Part shown: positions 53,151 through 62,302 of the stretch, piece by piece
Layout: every line of letters starts with the position of its first letter
Position numbering within the stretch: position 1 is the stretch's first letter
Source: Clostridium folliculivorans
Lineage (GTDB): Bacteria; Bacillota; Clostridia; Clostridiales; Clostridiaceae
Length of the DNA: 64,000 nt
NCBI RefSeq assembly: GCF_024341905.1
Contig: NZ_BQXY01000010.1
Location: 1-64,000 of the forward strand
Direction: 5' to 3'
Translations under genes and position numbers: made by a program
Notes under the pieces: generated by a model
Database searches by the model: none
The model's input: only the letters and a program-made list of their open reading frames with translations
What the model was told of the DNA's origin: nothing

Positions 53151-53435
53151 ATGAAATATTATATTCGTACAGGAGGGATCTATATAAAGAGGATAAAGAA
53201 ATCTAGGACATATAAGCTTATGATGATAGCTTATTCTATCATACAAATGATAGTGGGGATTATATTGTTATTCGTAACTAAAGCTAAGATGTATGGGAAC
53301 GATAATCCATTTGCAAAACAACAATTTGAAGTAAGCGTAGGGCTAATAGTACTTGGGGTAATTATACTAATATACAATATTTTCTTCATAAAAGGTTATA
53401 GTGCGGCTAAAAGAAAGTTATCTTCAGAAACATAA
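53151..53435 (+). CDS. Small two-helix membrane protein; start uncertain
   Basis: Up to 94 residues. Two membrane helices (about 26-44 and 62-82 in the longest reading) are joined by a short polar loop (KAKMYGNDNPFAKQQ). The ATG at 53151 has no ribosome site. A near-perfect AGGAGGG at 53171-53177 lies inside the frame and is followed at the right distance only by ATA (53184). The next ATG is at 53220. A non-standard start codon is therefore possible. No family was recognised. Confidence 0.5.
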   Translation: MKYYIRTGGIYIKRIKKSRTYKLMMIAYSIIQMIVGIILLFVTKAKMYGNDNPFAKQQFEVSVGLIVLGVIILIYNIFFIKGYSAAKRKLSSET

Positions 53436-53630
53436 CAGGAGCATAAGGTATTGTAATGGAAATGTTTTGTGAATTATTAGAAAACTCAATATATTGTAAC
53501 ATACAAAAAAGATAGTGTAATCGTTGTAAATCAAGTATATTTCCCTAAATTGCTTCTGTTACATAAAAAAACAATAGTGCTATCAGTGCTATAATGAACT
53601 CGTAAAAAATTTTACGGGAGTTGAGTATAT

Positions 53631-54437
53631 ATGTACAAACTGATTGCAATAGATATGGATGGTACTTTACTAAAAGAAGATAAGACGGTTTCTGATATAA
53701 CTAAAAAAGCGATAGCAAGAGCTAAAAAAAGAGGCGTAAAAGTTGTACTTGCTTCTGGAAGACCTATTGAAGGTATAACTAGATATTTAGAGGCCTTAAA
53801 TTTAATTGATGAAGATGATTATGTATTAAGCTTTAATGGAGCATTAATTCAAAATACAAAAACTAAAGAAGTAATTTCAAAGAATATATTAAAAGGTACA
53901 GATATAGCATACCTTTATGGACTAAGCAAGGAATTAGGTGTAAACATACATGCTTTTGATAAGACAGGATGTATAACTCCTAAGATGAGCAAATACACAG
54001 AAGTTGAAGGAACTATAAATGGTATTGACGTATCAGAAGTTGACTTTGATAAGGTAGATAGTGATGCAGATATATCAAAGATAATGATGATTGATGAACC
54101 AGAAATACTACAAGCAGCCATAGAAAAGTTACCAAAAGAAGTTTACGACAAGTACACAGTTGTTAGAAGTGCTCCTTACTTCTTAGAGTTCTTAAACAAG
54201 AAGAGTAATAAGGGTGAAGGCGTTAAAGCTCTTGCAGATTATCTTGGAATTAAGCAAGAAGAAGTTATTTGTGTAGGGGATGCCGGTAATGACTTACATA
54301 TGATAGAATTTGCAGGACTTGGTGTTGCTATGGGAAATGCTTTCGATGAGGTAAAGCAAGTAGCGAACTATGTAACATCAACTAACGAAGATGATGGGGT
54401 TGCTGAAGTTATAGAAAAATTTATATTAGCTTGCTAA
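53631..54437 (+). CDS. HAD-superfamily Cof-type phosphatase (YidA-like)
   Basis: 268 residues. Motif I is DMDGTLLKEDK near residue 8, motif II is LASGRPIEG near 40, the Lys of motif III is in SNKGEGVKAL near 196, and motif IV is VGDAGNDLHM near 214. The C2 cap domain lies between. It is similar in plan to the gene at 32273 but clearly a separate paralogue. It probably acts on sugar phosphates or related small phosphates. The ATG follows CGGGAG. Confidence 0.9.
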   Translation: MYKLIAIDMDGTLLKEDKTVSDITKKAIARAKKRGVKVVLASGRPIEGITRYLEALNLIDEDDYVLSFNGALIQNTKTKEVISKNILKGTDIAYLYGLSKELGVNIHAFDKTGCITPKMSKYTEVEGTINGIDVSEVDFDKVDSDADISKIMMIDEPEILQAAIEKLPKEVYDKYTVVRSAPYFLEFLNKKSNKGEGVKALADYLGIKQEEVICVGDAGNDLHMIEFAGLGVAMGNAFDEVKQVANYVTSTNEDDGVAEVIEKFILAC

Positions 54438-54539
54438 ATCTGAAGATGAGCCATTTATATAATTAGACTCGAAATAAAAATTTTGGTGAATTCAAGAAGT
54501 TTTATTTTGATAGATTTCAATATGATTTAGTTTAATAGA

Positions 54540-54584
54540 AAAGAATTGATCAATTTGTTTTATAGTTGATCAGTTCTTTTTTTG
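54540..54584 (+). terminator. Terminator after the second HAD gene
   Basis: AAAGAATTGATCAA pairs with TTGATCAGTTCTTT and continues into Ts. Confidence 0.85.
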
Positions 54585-54756
54585 CTGTGTAGGAAGTTAT
54601 AAGAAATTTTATTAGCTAAACCTAGCAATTTCAATGGGTTAGAAGAGCTGTTTAGGGGGAACAGTAAAAAATAAACCATATTTTTATGACATAATGTGCT
54701 TAAATTTGAAATTAGGATAAATTCTAATATATAGTATTGAATAATAACGCAATAAC

Positions 54757-54802
54757 AAAGACGTAGATAAACCTGTAATAGTTATATCTACGTCTCTTTA
54801 TT
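54757..54802 (-). terminator. Terminator of the TIR-like gene (minus strand)
   Basis: AAGACGTAGAT and ATCTACGTCTCTT form the stem. It lies 33 bp past the stop at 54835 on the minus strand. The DNA between 54585 and 54756 holds nothing recognisable. Confidence 0.7.
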
Positions 54803-54834
54803 TTAATGATGAAAACTTTAGCTAAATGATATGA

Positions 54835-55497
54835 TTATTGACCTTCTGGTACATAATTATAAGGTGGTAAAGTATTTAAGAAATAACCGCTTCTGACTTC
54901 TGCTGACCAGTTTTGAAGCATTTCTTTCCACTCAGTACTCTTAAAGAAATAATCTATACCTTGAGATGAATCCCAAACCATAGTACGGAAAGGAATTATA
55001 CCTCCAGATTCATAAACATCTTGTCCAGAAACTATAGCTTCAGTTATAAAAAGCTGAGGTAAACCATATTGGAAGGCCATAGCTGGTTCAATAAATGAGA
55101 ATGTAGAGCCAGTCCAATATTCGGTTCCAAGATCTTTATCATATACAGTAGCACCATTGGTTTCAATAACTCTTACTTTCTTTCTTGCAAGATTCAAAGT
55201 TACCATACCATAGCTAGAGTAAATCATTCTTCTTATACTTGTCATAGTTGTTTCGGGATATTGTTCAGTATTTGGAAGTGTCCTTGGAAACAGCAATTCT
55301 TTTTTTAATTCTTCCATAAGTCTTAATAAAAAGCTTATTTGAAGATTGTTCATAGTATTGCTAGTAGGATGACTTAAAAATACAGGGATTTTATAAAATC
55401 TATTTGTCTTAGCAACTAAATTTGGATCTGGAATTACTGTAGGTTTAGCGGCTAATTGTTCTTCGGGAAGTTCTAACATGAATTTAGGAGTTGACAT
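54835..55497 (-). CDS. Rossmann-like protein with TIR/deoxyribosyltransferase-like features
   Basis: 220 residues from the ATG at 55497 (GAGGTGATTTATAAT upstream). The central part reads like a TIR or nucleoside-deoxyribosyltransferase-type flavodoxin fold. A strand IPVFLSHPTS is followed by a long helix (NNLQISFLLRLMEELKKELL). A segment with SIRRMIYSSYGMVTLNLAR follows. Then EYWTGSTFSFIEPAMAFQYG, LPQLFIT has a Glu in the place where NAD-cleaving TIR proteins keep theirs. The match is by eye, without an alignment. It is a single gene, with no obvious partner beside it. Confidence 0.55.
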   Translation of the reverse strand: MSTPKFMLELPEEQLAAKPTVIPDPNLVAKTNRFYKIPVFLSHPTSNTMNNLQISFLLRLMEELKKELLFPRTLPNTEQYPETTMTSIRRMIYSSYGMVTLNLARKKVRVIETNGATVYDKDLGTEYWTGSTFSFIEPAMAFQYGLPQLFITEAIVSGQDVYESGGIIPFRTMVWDSSQGIDYFFKSTEWKEMLQNWSAEVRSGYFLNTLPPYNYVPEGQ

Positions 55498-55528
55498 ATT
55501 ATAAATCACCTCTATACATTATATGAAG

Positions 55529-55634
55529 AGAGTTGCATATGGGTTACTGTGTAGAAACTTAATTTATACTAGTTCGAAAATTATGCACCTATGACTTTTA
55601 GCATGCATACCTTAATAGTTAGAGTTGAGATTCT
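55529..55634. repeat. Palindromic repeat, family B (diverged copy)
   Basis: AAACTTAATTTATACTAG, TTCGAAAATT, GCATGCATACCTTAATAG and AGAGTTGAGATTC follow the family B order. It lies upstream of the TIR-like gene on its strand. Confidence 0.55.
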
Positions 55635-55765
55635 GTAAGTTTATAGTCACATTTAGGACATATAAAGAATATATAATAAGGCATGTTGTGATGAATACAA
55701 TACAATCGTATGATGTCTATTAAAAGCGCTATGATGAAATTAAGTGATCAGTGAGAGGAATAAAA

Positions 55766-56197
55766 ATGGATAAATTTCAAGCAGAAGTGAGAAGTAATTT
55801 TCGTACAGAGATGTTTGCCTTTGGCTTATATACTGTACTTGGTAATCAATATAAAAACTTTAAACCTAACTTTGGAGAGCATTTAAAAGAAGCTGGAAAA
55901 CAAGAGCATATGCACGGGAGAATCTTTAGACAGTTTTATAAAAAACAATACAATATTGAGCTGAAAGAAGAGAAGCTTTGTATAGCATTTGGAAAGCTGG
56001 TGGGTTATGCCTTAACACCTATTCCGCTAAGTAAAAAACTAAAAATGATAAGTGATAATGAAGCAAGTGTTGCAGTGAAGATTGAGAAGCAGATTGCTGA
56101 TGGAGTACATAAAGATTATCTAAAGGTGTTAGAAAGAATACTACCAGATGAAATTGCCCATTCTAAGATATATTCTGAGGCATTTGGAGATAATTAA
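55766..56197 (+). CDS. Ferritin-like (rubrerythrin-type) protein
   Basis: 143 residues, mostly helical. Two ExxH-type di-iron motifs can be seen: EAGKQEHMHGR near residue 45 and LPDEIAHSKIYSEAF near 128. Two further Glu-containing helices (EVRSNFRTEMFAFGLY, EASVAVKIEKQ) complete the usual four-helix pattern. It may be a di-iron oxygenase, oxidase or iron-handling protein. The ATG at 55766 follows GAGAGGA; a GTG at 55751 is less likely. The radical SAM gene begins 31 bp after its stop, and the two are probably co-expressed. Confidence 0.7.
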   Translation: MDKFQAEVRSNFRTEMFAFGLYTVLGNQYKNFKPNFGEHLKEAGKQEHMHGRIFRQFYKKQYNIELKEEKLCIAFGKLVGYALTPIPLSKKLKMISDNEASVAVKIEKQIADGVHKDYLKVLERILPDEIAHSKIYSEAFGDN

Positions 56198-56228
56198 AGA
56201 TATTAAAAATAAAGGGGTTTTAGCGAAT

Positions 56229-57314
56229 ATGAATAGTGAGTTTAACATAGCAGAATATATGAGTGGTGGGATAGAAAATATAATCAATAATATAATAAAA
56301 GCATCCTTTAAAAATCCAAGAGAAACGGCATTCATGGTAAAATACATGCTAGCCAGTAAAGAAGCGAAGAAGAAAAGAGATGATTTTCAAGTCAATGGAC
56401 AAGGCATACCTTCATTTTTAATTTCAAGTATAACCAGCACTTGTAACCTATTTTGTAAGGGATGTTATGCTAGAGCAAATAAAGCTTGTGGAGAAGGTTT
56501 AGAACTAAATCAAATGTCAGCAAAAAGATGGGGAGAGATTTTTGAAGAAGCAAAAGAATTAGGTATACCATTTATATTACTTGCTGGTGGAGAACCACTT
56601 ATGAGAAGAGAAGTAATTGAAAAAGCTGCTAAGGTAAAAGAAATAATGTTTCCTATATTTACAAATGGTACAATGCTTGATGAAGCTTATATAAGTCTCC
56701 TTGATAAGAATAGAAATCTTGTACCAATTCTAAGTATAGAAGGAGACAGAAGCCAGACCGATGATAGACGTGGACAAGGAACCTATGACATTCTCATGAA
56801 GGTAATGGACAGCTTAAAGAAGAAAGGCATACTATATGGTGCGTCAGTTACTGTAACTACTGAGAATATAAATACAGTTACAAGTAAAGAGTTTTTTGAT
56901 AAACTGTATGAAAAGGGCTGTAGAGCAATGGTTTTCGTAGAATATGTGCCCGTTACAGAAGCTACAAAGGATATTGCGCCAACGGATAAAGAACGTGATA
57001 TTCTTGAAACTGAGCAAGGAAAGCTTAGAGAAATGTACGAAGATGCCATTTTCTTATCTTTCCCTGGAGATGAAAAGTATACAGGTGGATGCCTTGCAGC
57101 AGGTAGAGGATTCTTTCACATAAACACAAATGGAGGAGCAGAACCATGCCCGTTTTCTCCTTTTTCAGATATGAATTTAAAAAATTGTACTTTACTTGAA
57201 GCGTTAAAATCCCCACTATTCCAAAAGCTTAAGGAATACGAAATACTTTCAGGAGAGCATAGTGGAGGCTGCGTACTATTTGAAAAGGAAGAGGAAGTTA
57301 AGAAGTTATTATAG
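56229..57314 (+). CDS. Radical SAM protein with SPASM-like C-terminus
   Basis: 361 residues. The CxxxCxxC cluster motif is in TCNLFCKGCYARANK near residue 72. AGGEPLMR is the GGE S-adenosylmethionine motif. ILSIEGDRSQTDDRRGQGTY lies on strand 4. The C-terminal part has GGCLAAGRGFFHINTNGGAE, PCPFSP and a late GGC, a SPASM-like auxiliary cluster region with few Cys. The reaction is unknown. Pairing with a di-iron ferritin-like gene suggests a peptide or cofactor modification, by position only. The ATG at 56229 was chosen; a longer frame would overlap the upstream gene. Confidence 0.82.
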   Translation: MNSEFNIAEYMSGGIENIINNIIKASFKNPRETAFMVKYMLASKEAKKKRDDFQVNGQGIPSFLISSITSTCNLFCKGCYARANKACGEGLELNQMSAKRWGEIFEEAKELGIPFILLAGGEPLMRREVIEKAAKVKEIMFPIFTNGTMLDEAYISLLDKNRNLVPILSIEGDRSQTDDRRGQGTYDILMKVMDSLKKKGILYGASVTVTTENINTVTSKEFFDKLYEKGCRAMVFVEYVPVTEATKDIAPTDKERDILETEQGKLREMYEDAIFLSFPGDEKYTGGCLAAGRGFFHINTNGGAEPCPFSPFSDMNLKNCTLLEALKSPLFQKLKEYEILSGEHSGGCVLFEKEEEVKKLL

Positions 57315-57410
57315 ATAAACTACTTCATATTAGAATTTATCCAAATAAAGATTCGTAGATGCATAGAAATCTTTATTTGAAATCCAAGGACTGAAGTAGT
57401 TTATCTATAG
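57311..57410. repeat. Palindromic repeat, family A (diverged copy)
   Basis: The outer arms are AGATAAACTACTTCA and TGAAGTAGTTTATCT. The inner arms TTATCCAAATAAAGATT and AATCTTTATTTGAAATCC form a second stem. It directly follows the radical SAM stop codon. The DNA from 57411 to 57678 shows no other feature. Confidence 0.65.
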
Positions 57411-57678
57411 AAAATAACTAAATAGCTTATACTTTCATACTGTATATATTATGCCTGATAATCCGTAGAAATAGTGATTGTCAGGCAAGTCTATATTAAG
57501 TTCCATTATAGGAAACCTGTATAAGGTATTAACATTAATCATTGATTTAAGAAATAATTGAAGAGTATAAATCTATGACGGATTTCTATAAGTTCAATTA
57601 CAAAGTTATGCATCTAAAGCTGTTGATAAATTACACAAAGTACGATAGAAACTGTGGATAATATTATGGAGGAGTAAT

Positions 57679-58353
57679 ATGTTTCATATACTGGTAGTAG
57701 AAGATAATAAAAACATAAGAAAACTCATGGCTGTAAAGCTTGAACAGGCAGGGTATGAAGCTTATCAGGCAGAAGATGGTGAGAAGGCCCTGGAGATAAT
57801 GGATAGTGTTCATATAGATCTAATAATAAGTGATATTATGATGCCAAGACTTGATGGATACGAGCTTACCAAGACCTTGAGAGAAGCAGATTATGATATA
57901 CCTATACTTATGGTCACTGCTAAGGATAGTTTTGAAGATAAAGAGAAGGGCTTCCTTGTTGGAACTGATGATTATATGGTAAAACCTATAGATATGAACG
58001 AAATGCTTTTAAGAGTTTCAGCACTCTTAAGAAGAGCTAAGATATCTACAGAGCGAAAAATAATACTTAGAGACATAAGCCTAAATTATGATAATCTAAC
58101 GGTAACTACCCCAGAGGAGACAATAGAACTTCCTAAAAAAGAATTCTACCTATTGTTCAAGCTTTTAAGTTATCCTAATAAGATATTCACTAGGCAGCAG
58201 CTTATGGATGAGATATGGGGGATGGATATAGACATAGATGAACGTACTGTAGATAGCCATATTAAGAAGCTTCGCAAAAAGTTTGATCACTTAGAGGAGT
58301 TTAAAATCATAACCATACGTGGATTAGGGTATAAGGTGGAAAAATATATATGA
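57679..58353 (+). CDS. OmpR/PhoB-family response regulator
   Basis: 224 residues. The receiver domain (about 1-115) has the acidic pocket VVEDN, phosphorylated Asp52 in ISDIMMPR, Thr80 and Lys102 in MVKPID. A winged-helix DNA-binding domain (about 125-224) has ELPKKEFYLLFKLLSYPNK and TVDSHIKKLRKKF. It acts with the kinase gene, which overlaps its stop by 4 bp. Targets are unknown. The ATG follows GGAGGAGTAAT. Confidence 0.95.
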   Translation: MFHILVVEDNKNIRKLMAVKLEQAGYEAYQAEDGEKALEIMDSVHIDLIISDIMMPRLDGYELTKTLREADYDIPILMVTAKDSFEDKEKGFLVGTDDYMVKPIDMNEMLLRVSALLRRAKISTERKIILRDISLNYDNLTVTTPEETIELPKKEFYLLFKLLSYPNKIFTRQQLMDEIWGMDIDIDERTVDSHIKKLRKKFDHLEEFKIITIRGLGYKVEKYI

Positions 58354-59393
58354 AAAATATATCAAAATCAATAAGAGCTAAGTTTACTTTGATTTTTATA
58401 GGCATACTAAGTTTTTCCTGTGCTTCATCTCTGATTATTTCCTTAGTAATTAGCCGTATTTTAAAATTGCTTGATATTAACTTTTATAGCGATGGACAAA
58501 ATATAACTCAAAATGTTATTTTAATAATTACCTTACATATATGCGTATTAATTGGTTCTATTACTGTGTTTTTTGTGACAAGACGCATAGTGAGGCCAAT
58601 AAAGCAGTTTAGTGATAGTACTAAGGAGATTGGAAAAGGCAATTTTGATATACAAATCGATTATAAAAGTCATGATGAGATTGGTGTTCTTGCAGATAAT
58701 TTCAATAAGATGGTACAAGAACTTAAAAGCATGGAATACTTAAGGAAAGATTTTATGAGTAGTGTATCTCATGAGTTTAAGACACCAATAGCTTCAATCC
58801 AAGGTTTTGTAGAAATCTTAAAGGATAAGAATTTACCGAGAGAAAGCTTTGATGAATACACAGATATTATTATAGAAGAAACAAAAAGACTTAACAATTT
58901 ATGTTCTAATATGCTTAGACTTTCAAGACTAGACAATCAAATAATTCAAAGTGAAGCAAAAACATTTTCTCTAGATGAACAGATAAGAAAAACTCTTCTT
59001 TTATTAGAAGAACAATGGAGTAAGAAAAATCTAGAGCTAAACCTTGACTTACAAAAGGTTACTTATAGTGGAGATGAAGAGCTTATGCAGCAGGTGTGGG
59101 TGAACCTCATCGGCAATGCTATAAAGTTTTCAAATGATCAAGGAGCCATAGATATATCACTTAAAAAAGATAAGCAGAACATAATAGTAATAATAAAGGA
59201 TAATGGAATAGGCATATCGGAAGAATCCAAAAGTAGAATATACGAAAAGTTCTATCAAGGAGATGCTTCTAGAGCATCAGAAGGAAATGGATTAGGACTT
59301 GCAATTGTAAAACGAATTGTAGAGATATGCAATGGTGACATAACCTTTGAAAGCAAGGCTGGTGAAGGCACTGTTTTTAAGGTTACTTTATGA
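58350..59393 (+). CDS. Sensor histidine kinase
   Basis: 347 residues. Two membrane helices (about 10-35 and 52-75) enclose only a very short outer loop, so it probably senses within the membrane or through a partner. HAMP follows at about 75-128. The phosphorylated His is in SSVSHEFKTPIAS near residue 141. The N box is NLIGNAIKFS, G1 is DNGIGIS and G2 is GNGLGLAIV. It overlaps the response regulator by ATGA and should phosphorylate it. Confidence 0.95.
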   Translation: MKNISKSIRAKFTLIFIGILSFSCASSLIISLVISRILKLLDINFYSDGQNITQNVILIITLHICVLIGSITVFFVTRRIVRPIKQFSDSTKEIGKGNFDIQIDYKSHDEIGVLADNFNKMVQELKSMEYLRKDFMSSVSHEFKTPIASIQGFVEILKDKNLPRESFDEYTDIIIEETKRLNNLCSNMLRLSRLDNQIIQSEAKTFSLDEQIRKTLLLLEEQWSKKNLELNLDLQKVTYSGDEELMQQVWVNLIGNAIKFSNDQGAIDISLKKDKQNIIVIIKDNGIGISEESKSRIYEKFYQGDASRASEGNGLGLAIVKRIVEICNGDITFESKAGEGTVFKVTL

Positions 59394-59452
59394 AAAACAG
59401 AATTTATTAGTTTGTTAGATTTTCATCATACGATTTAGAAAATTAAATGTGT

Positions 59453-59491
59453 AAAAAATCGCTAAAAAGGTAGCTTTAGCGATTTTTTTAT
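59453..59491 (+). terminator. Terminator after the two-component genes
   Basis: AAAAAATCGCTAAA pairs with TTTAGCGATTTTTTT. Confidence 0.88.
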
Positions 59492-59562
59492 TTACTATAA
59501 TATGTAATAATTAAATTAAAAGCGCTGTTGGGTCAATTTATATGAGAAGGAGAGAGGATTAT

Positions 59563-60528
59563 ATGAAAGTAAGATTTGGTATTATTGGGCTTGGAGATAT
59601 AGCTTCAAGGTTTGCAACTGTTTTAAATACGGCTCAAGGGGTAGAGTTAAATTCAGTTGCAGCTTCAGATATGGGACGAGCTGTGGCTTTTAAGGAAAGA
59701 TTTGGAGCAAAGAAAGCTTATGACAAGTATATTGATTTGATGAAAGATGAAGAAGTTGATGTGATTTATATAGCACAAACTCATAATTTTCATTTTGATA
59801 TGGTAAAACTTTGTTTGAATAACAATAAGCCTGTAATCTGTGAAAAACCACTAGTTACAAACAAACAGGATGCAGAGGAATTAGCAAAGCTTTCGAGAGA
59901 TAATAATGTGCTCTTAATGGAGGCAATGTGGTCAAGGTGCATCCCTACTACTCAGAAGGCGAAACAGTGGGTGAAAGAAAAGAAAATAGGGGATGTTAAG
60001 TTAATCAATGCTTCCTTTGCTTTTAATTTTCCTTTTGATCCAGAACACAGATTATACAATCCTAAGTTAGCAGGTGGAAGTCTATATGATGTAGGGGTGT
60101 ACCCTATAGAGTTTACAACAGGTATATTAGAGGAAAAACCTGCTTTGATAAATAGTGTAGGTACAATCAGTAAGTCCGGTATTGATGATTTTGTGGTAAT
60201 GAACATGAAGTTTAATAGCGGTGCTTTAGCTTCATTAAGCTGTGGCTTTACTGCTGATACTAATAGAGATGCTCATATATATGGTTCAGATGGGCATATA
60301 GTGGTTTATGATTTTCTAGGACCAAGAAGATGTGAATTGTATGATAGACAAAATAATTTGGTAGAGATCTTTGAGGAAAATTTTGAGGATGGCTTTATAT
60401 ATCAGATTAATCATTTTGTTGATCTATATAAGAACAATAAAATAGAGAGTGATATAATACCACTTCAAGATACTATTGACTGCGCAGAAATTTTTGATAC
60501 TGTTCTAGCTCAGTGTGGAGTTAAGTAG
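59563..60528 (+). CDS. Gfo/Idh/MocA-family oxidoreductase
   Basis: 321 residues. The N-terminal Rossmann domain has GIIGLGDIASRF, then a strand with YIAQTHNFH and the family motif EKPLVTN near residue 94. The C-terminal domain has GGSLYDVGVYPIE with the expected Asp and Tyr region. Family members are NAD(P)-dependent dehydrogenases of sugars, inositol or dihydrodiols. The substrate is not clear. The ATG at 59563 has AGAAGGAGAGAGG; the frame is open to 59542, but that ATG overlaps the site. Confidence 0.9.
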   Translation: MKVRFGIIGLGDIASRFATVLNTAQGVELNSVAASDMGRAVAFKERFGAKKAYDKYIDLMKDEEVDVIYIAQTHNFHFDMVKLCLNNNKPVICEKPLVTNKQDAEELAKLSRDNNVLLMEAMWSRCIPTTQKAKQWVKEKKIGDVKLINASFAFNFPFDPEHRLYNPKLAGGSLYDVGVYPIEFTTGILEEKPALINSVGTISKSGIDDFVVMNMKFNSGALASLSCGFTADTNRDAHIYGSDGHIVVYDFLGPRRCELYDRQNNLVEIFEENFEDGFIYQINHFVDLYKNNKIESDIIPLQDTIDCAEIFDTVLAQCGVK

Positions 60529-60661
60529 CTTTTTAAAAGAAAAAAATTATATATATAAATTCTATTTAATTTGCTTCATTATATGAATGTACCACTTCGT
60601 AATAAAACTTATTCTACTGCAAGAATATATTAAACTTATGTTTAAAAAAGGCTGATGTTCA

Positions 60662-60702
60662 AAAAAACTTATTGAAGAAGATAACTTCAATAAGTTTTTT
60701 TA
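60662..60702 (+). terminator. Terminator before IS copy 3
   Basis: AACTTATTGAAG and CTTCAATAAGTT form a perfect 12-bp stem with a T run. Part of its 3' arm is shared with the outer flank of the other IS copies, so it may belong to the element. It would also shield the IS from read-through. A family A half-site (ATGTACCACTTCG) is near 60588. Confidence 0.8.
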
Positions 60703-60714
60703 GTATACAATTAT

Positions 60715-62160
60715 TTGTTAAATAAATGTTGGTAGTGATTAAAAACATGAATATGTGGCAAGCATTAAGAGGATAGCCTAATTATTAAATTTTATTAGAG
60801 AGGTGTTCCTTTTGCTACAGCACGATGTTGAATTAAAAAAGTTTGATTTGCATACTAATGATGTTCTAAAAAGAGATTTTTATAAAGATAGAGTTGTAGA
60901 AGCTTGCCCAATTTGTGGGTCAAAGTGGCATATTAAATATGGTTTTTATAACGGAATTCAAAGATATAAATGCAAAGTGTGTGATAAAACTTTTTCACGC
61001 GCAACTAATTCATTGTGGAGCTATTCAAAAAAGAATACTAGAACTTGGATGGAATTTACTGAATTGATGACCGAAAATAAAACCTTAAAGTTTTGCGCAG
61101 AGAAGCTAAATATAAGTATTGGGACAGCTTTTTATTGGAGACATAAAATACTTCAAGCGTTAAGTCGAGACGTCACTCCGGATAGTTTATCAGGAGTTGT
61201 ACATGTAGGAAAGGTTATTTTAAAAGAGAACTTTAAAGGGTGCAGAAATCCAGAAATAATTGCATCCTCAACTCCAAGAGAAGATATTTGGGTTATCGGT
61301 GCAAAAGGACAAGAAGATTCTATGTTTATAAAACCAATATTTAAGCATTGGTGGAATCGAATAGCTTTCGATGAGAAAGTTTATTCTAAAATAGAAGAGA
61401 AATCATACATTGCTGCGTATGGAGACAGATATATTAAATCGGTGGCGATAAGACATAATAGAAATAAATCAATTAAGGTAGATGATGAGTATAGAATAAA
61501 ATATCTTTGGCCAAATTTGAAAAAGTGGTTATCGATCTTCCATGGAGTGGCCTCAAAATATCTGCAAAGATACCTTAGTTTTTTCATAATCATGAATTTG
61601 GATAAGGTGATCGATTATATGGACCTAATATATGATAGATTATTTAAAGGAAATAGATTTATAAAAACTGATGAAATAAGAATTGCAAATTCGCTTTTTT
61701 AAAGAAATTATAAGTTAATGCAATATAGCTCAACTCTAGACAATCCATGAGATGTATATTGAAGAGTTAGTAGTATAATTTAGGTGTTTATTAGATTACT
61801 ATTTAATACATTTAGAAAGAACTTTTTGTTACTAATGGGAATTAATAAGACTATAAATGACTAATGAACCTTTGAAACCATTATAAAGATTATAAAGATT
61901 ATAAAGTGATTAATATAATTCTGAAAAAATTAACAACACTTTATATCAGTCAATACAATATGATTTTAGAAAAATTAATAAGATAGTAAAGAAGCTAATT
62001 TACTCTGAAATAATTGTGAAGACATGCAGTTCTTCTCGAAAATTGTTTTAAGATTGTATTGGGTTCGGAGAAGAAAATTTAAAAAATATAAAGTTAATAA
62101 TAAGGTTGTCCATCTAGGTGTATAAATATTTAACAACATTTAATTAATAAATAATTGTAT
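60715..62160 (+). mobile_element. IS1595-like element, copy 3
   Basis: The ends ATACAATTATTTGTTAAATA... and ...TAATAAATAATTGTAT are inverted repeats. The transposase gene (60812-61702) is followed by about 455 bp non-coding DNA with a family A palindrome at about 62021-62116. The non-coding part differs more from copy 2 than the gene does. Similarity continues to about 60678 and 62188. A gene remnant lies downstream. Confidence 0.85.
60812..61702 (+). CDS. IS1595-type transposase-like protein, copy 3
   Basis: About 296 residues, intact. The differences from copy 2 are few (for example CGSKWH for CGSTWH, and RNPEIIASS for RNAEIIASA). It shows the same absence of the first catalytic acid (GVVHVGKVILKENFKG). 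The start is TTG at 60812 by the same ribosome-site argument as for copy 2. Confidence 0.82.
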   Translation: MLQHDVELKKFDLHTNDVLKRDFYKDRVVEACPICGSKWHIKYGFYNGIQRYKCKVCDKTFSRATNSLWSYSKKNTRTWMEFTELMTENKTLKFCAEKLNISIGTAFYWRHKILQALSRDVTPDSLSGVVHVGKVILKENFKGCRNPEIIASSTPREDIWVIGAKGQEDSMFIKPIFKHWWNRIAFDEKVYSKIEEKSYIAAYGDRYIKSVAIRHNRNKSIKVDDEYRIKYLWPNLKKWLSIFHGVASKYLQRYLSFFIIMNLDKVIDYMDLIYDRLFKGNRFIKTDEIRIANSLF

Positions 62161-62302
62161 AAAGAAAAATATACTATAAGTATAGAGCTTGCGATAAATA
62201 GATATGTAAGTTCTATTTATTTTGATTCATCAATTAATATATTAAAGTGTATTTACTACGGTATTTTTATGAATAAAACTTATTAGAATTTATATATAAA
62301 TA

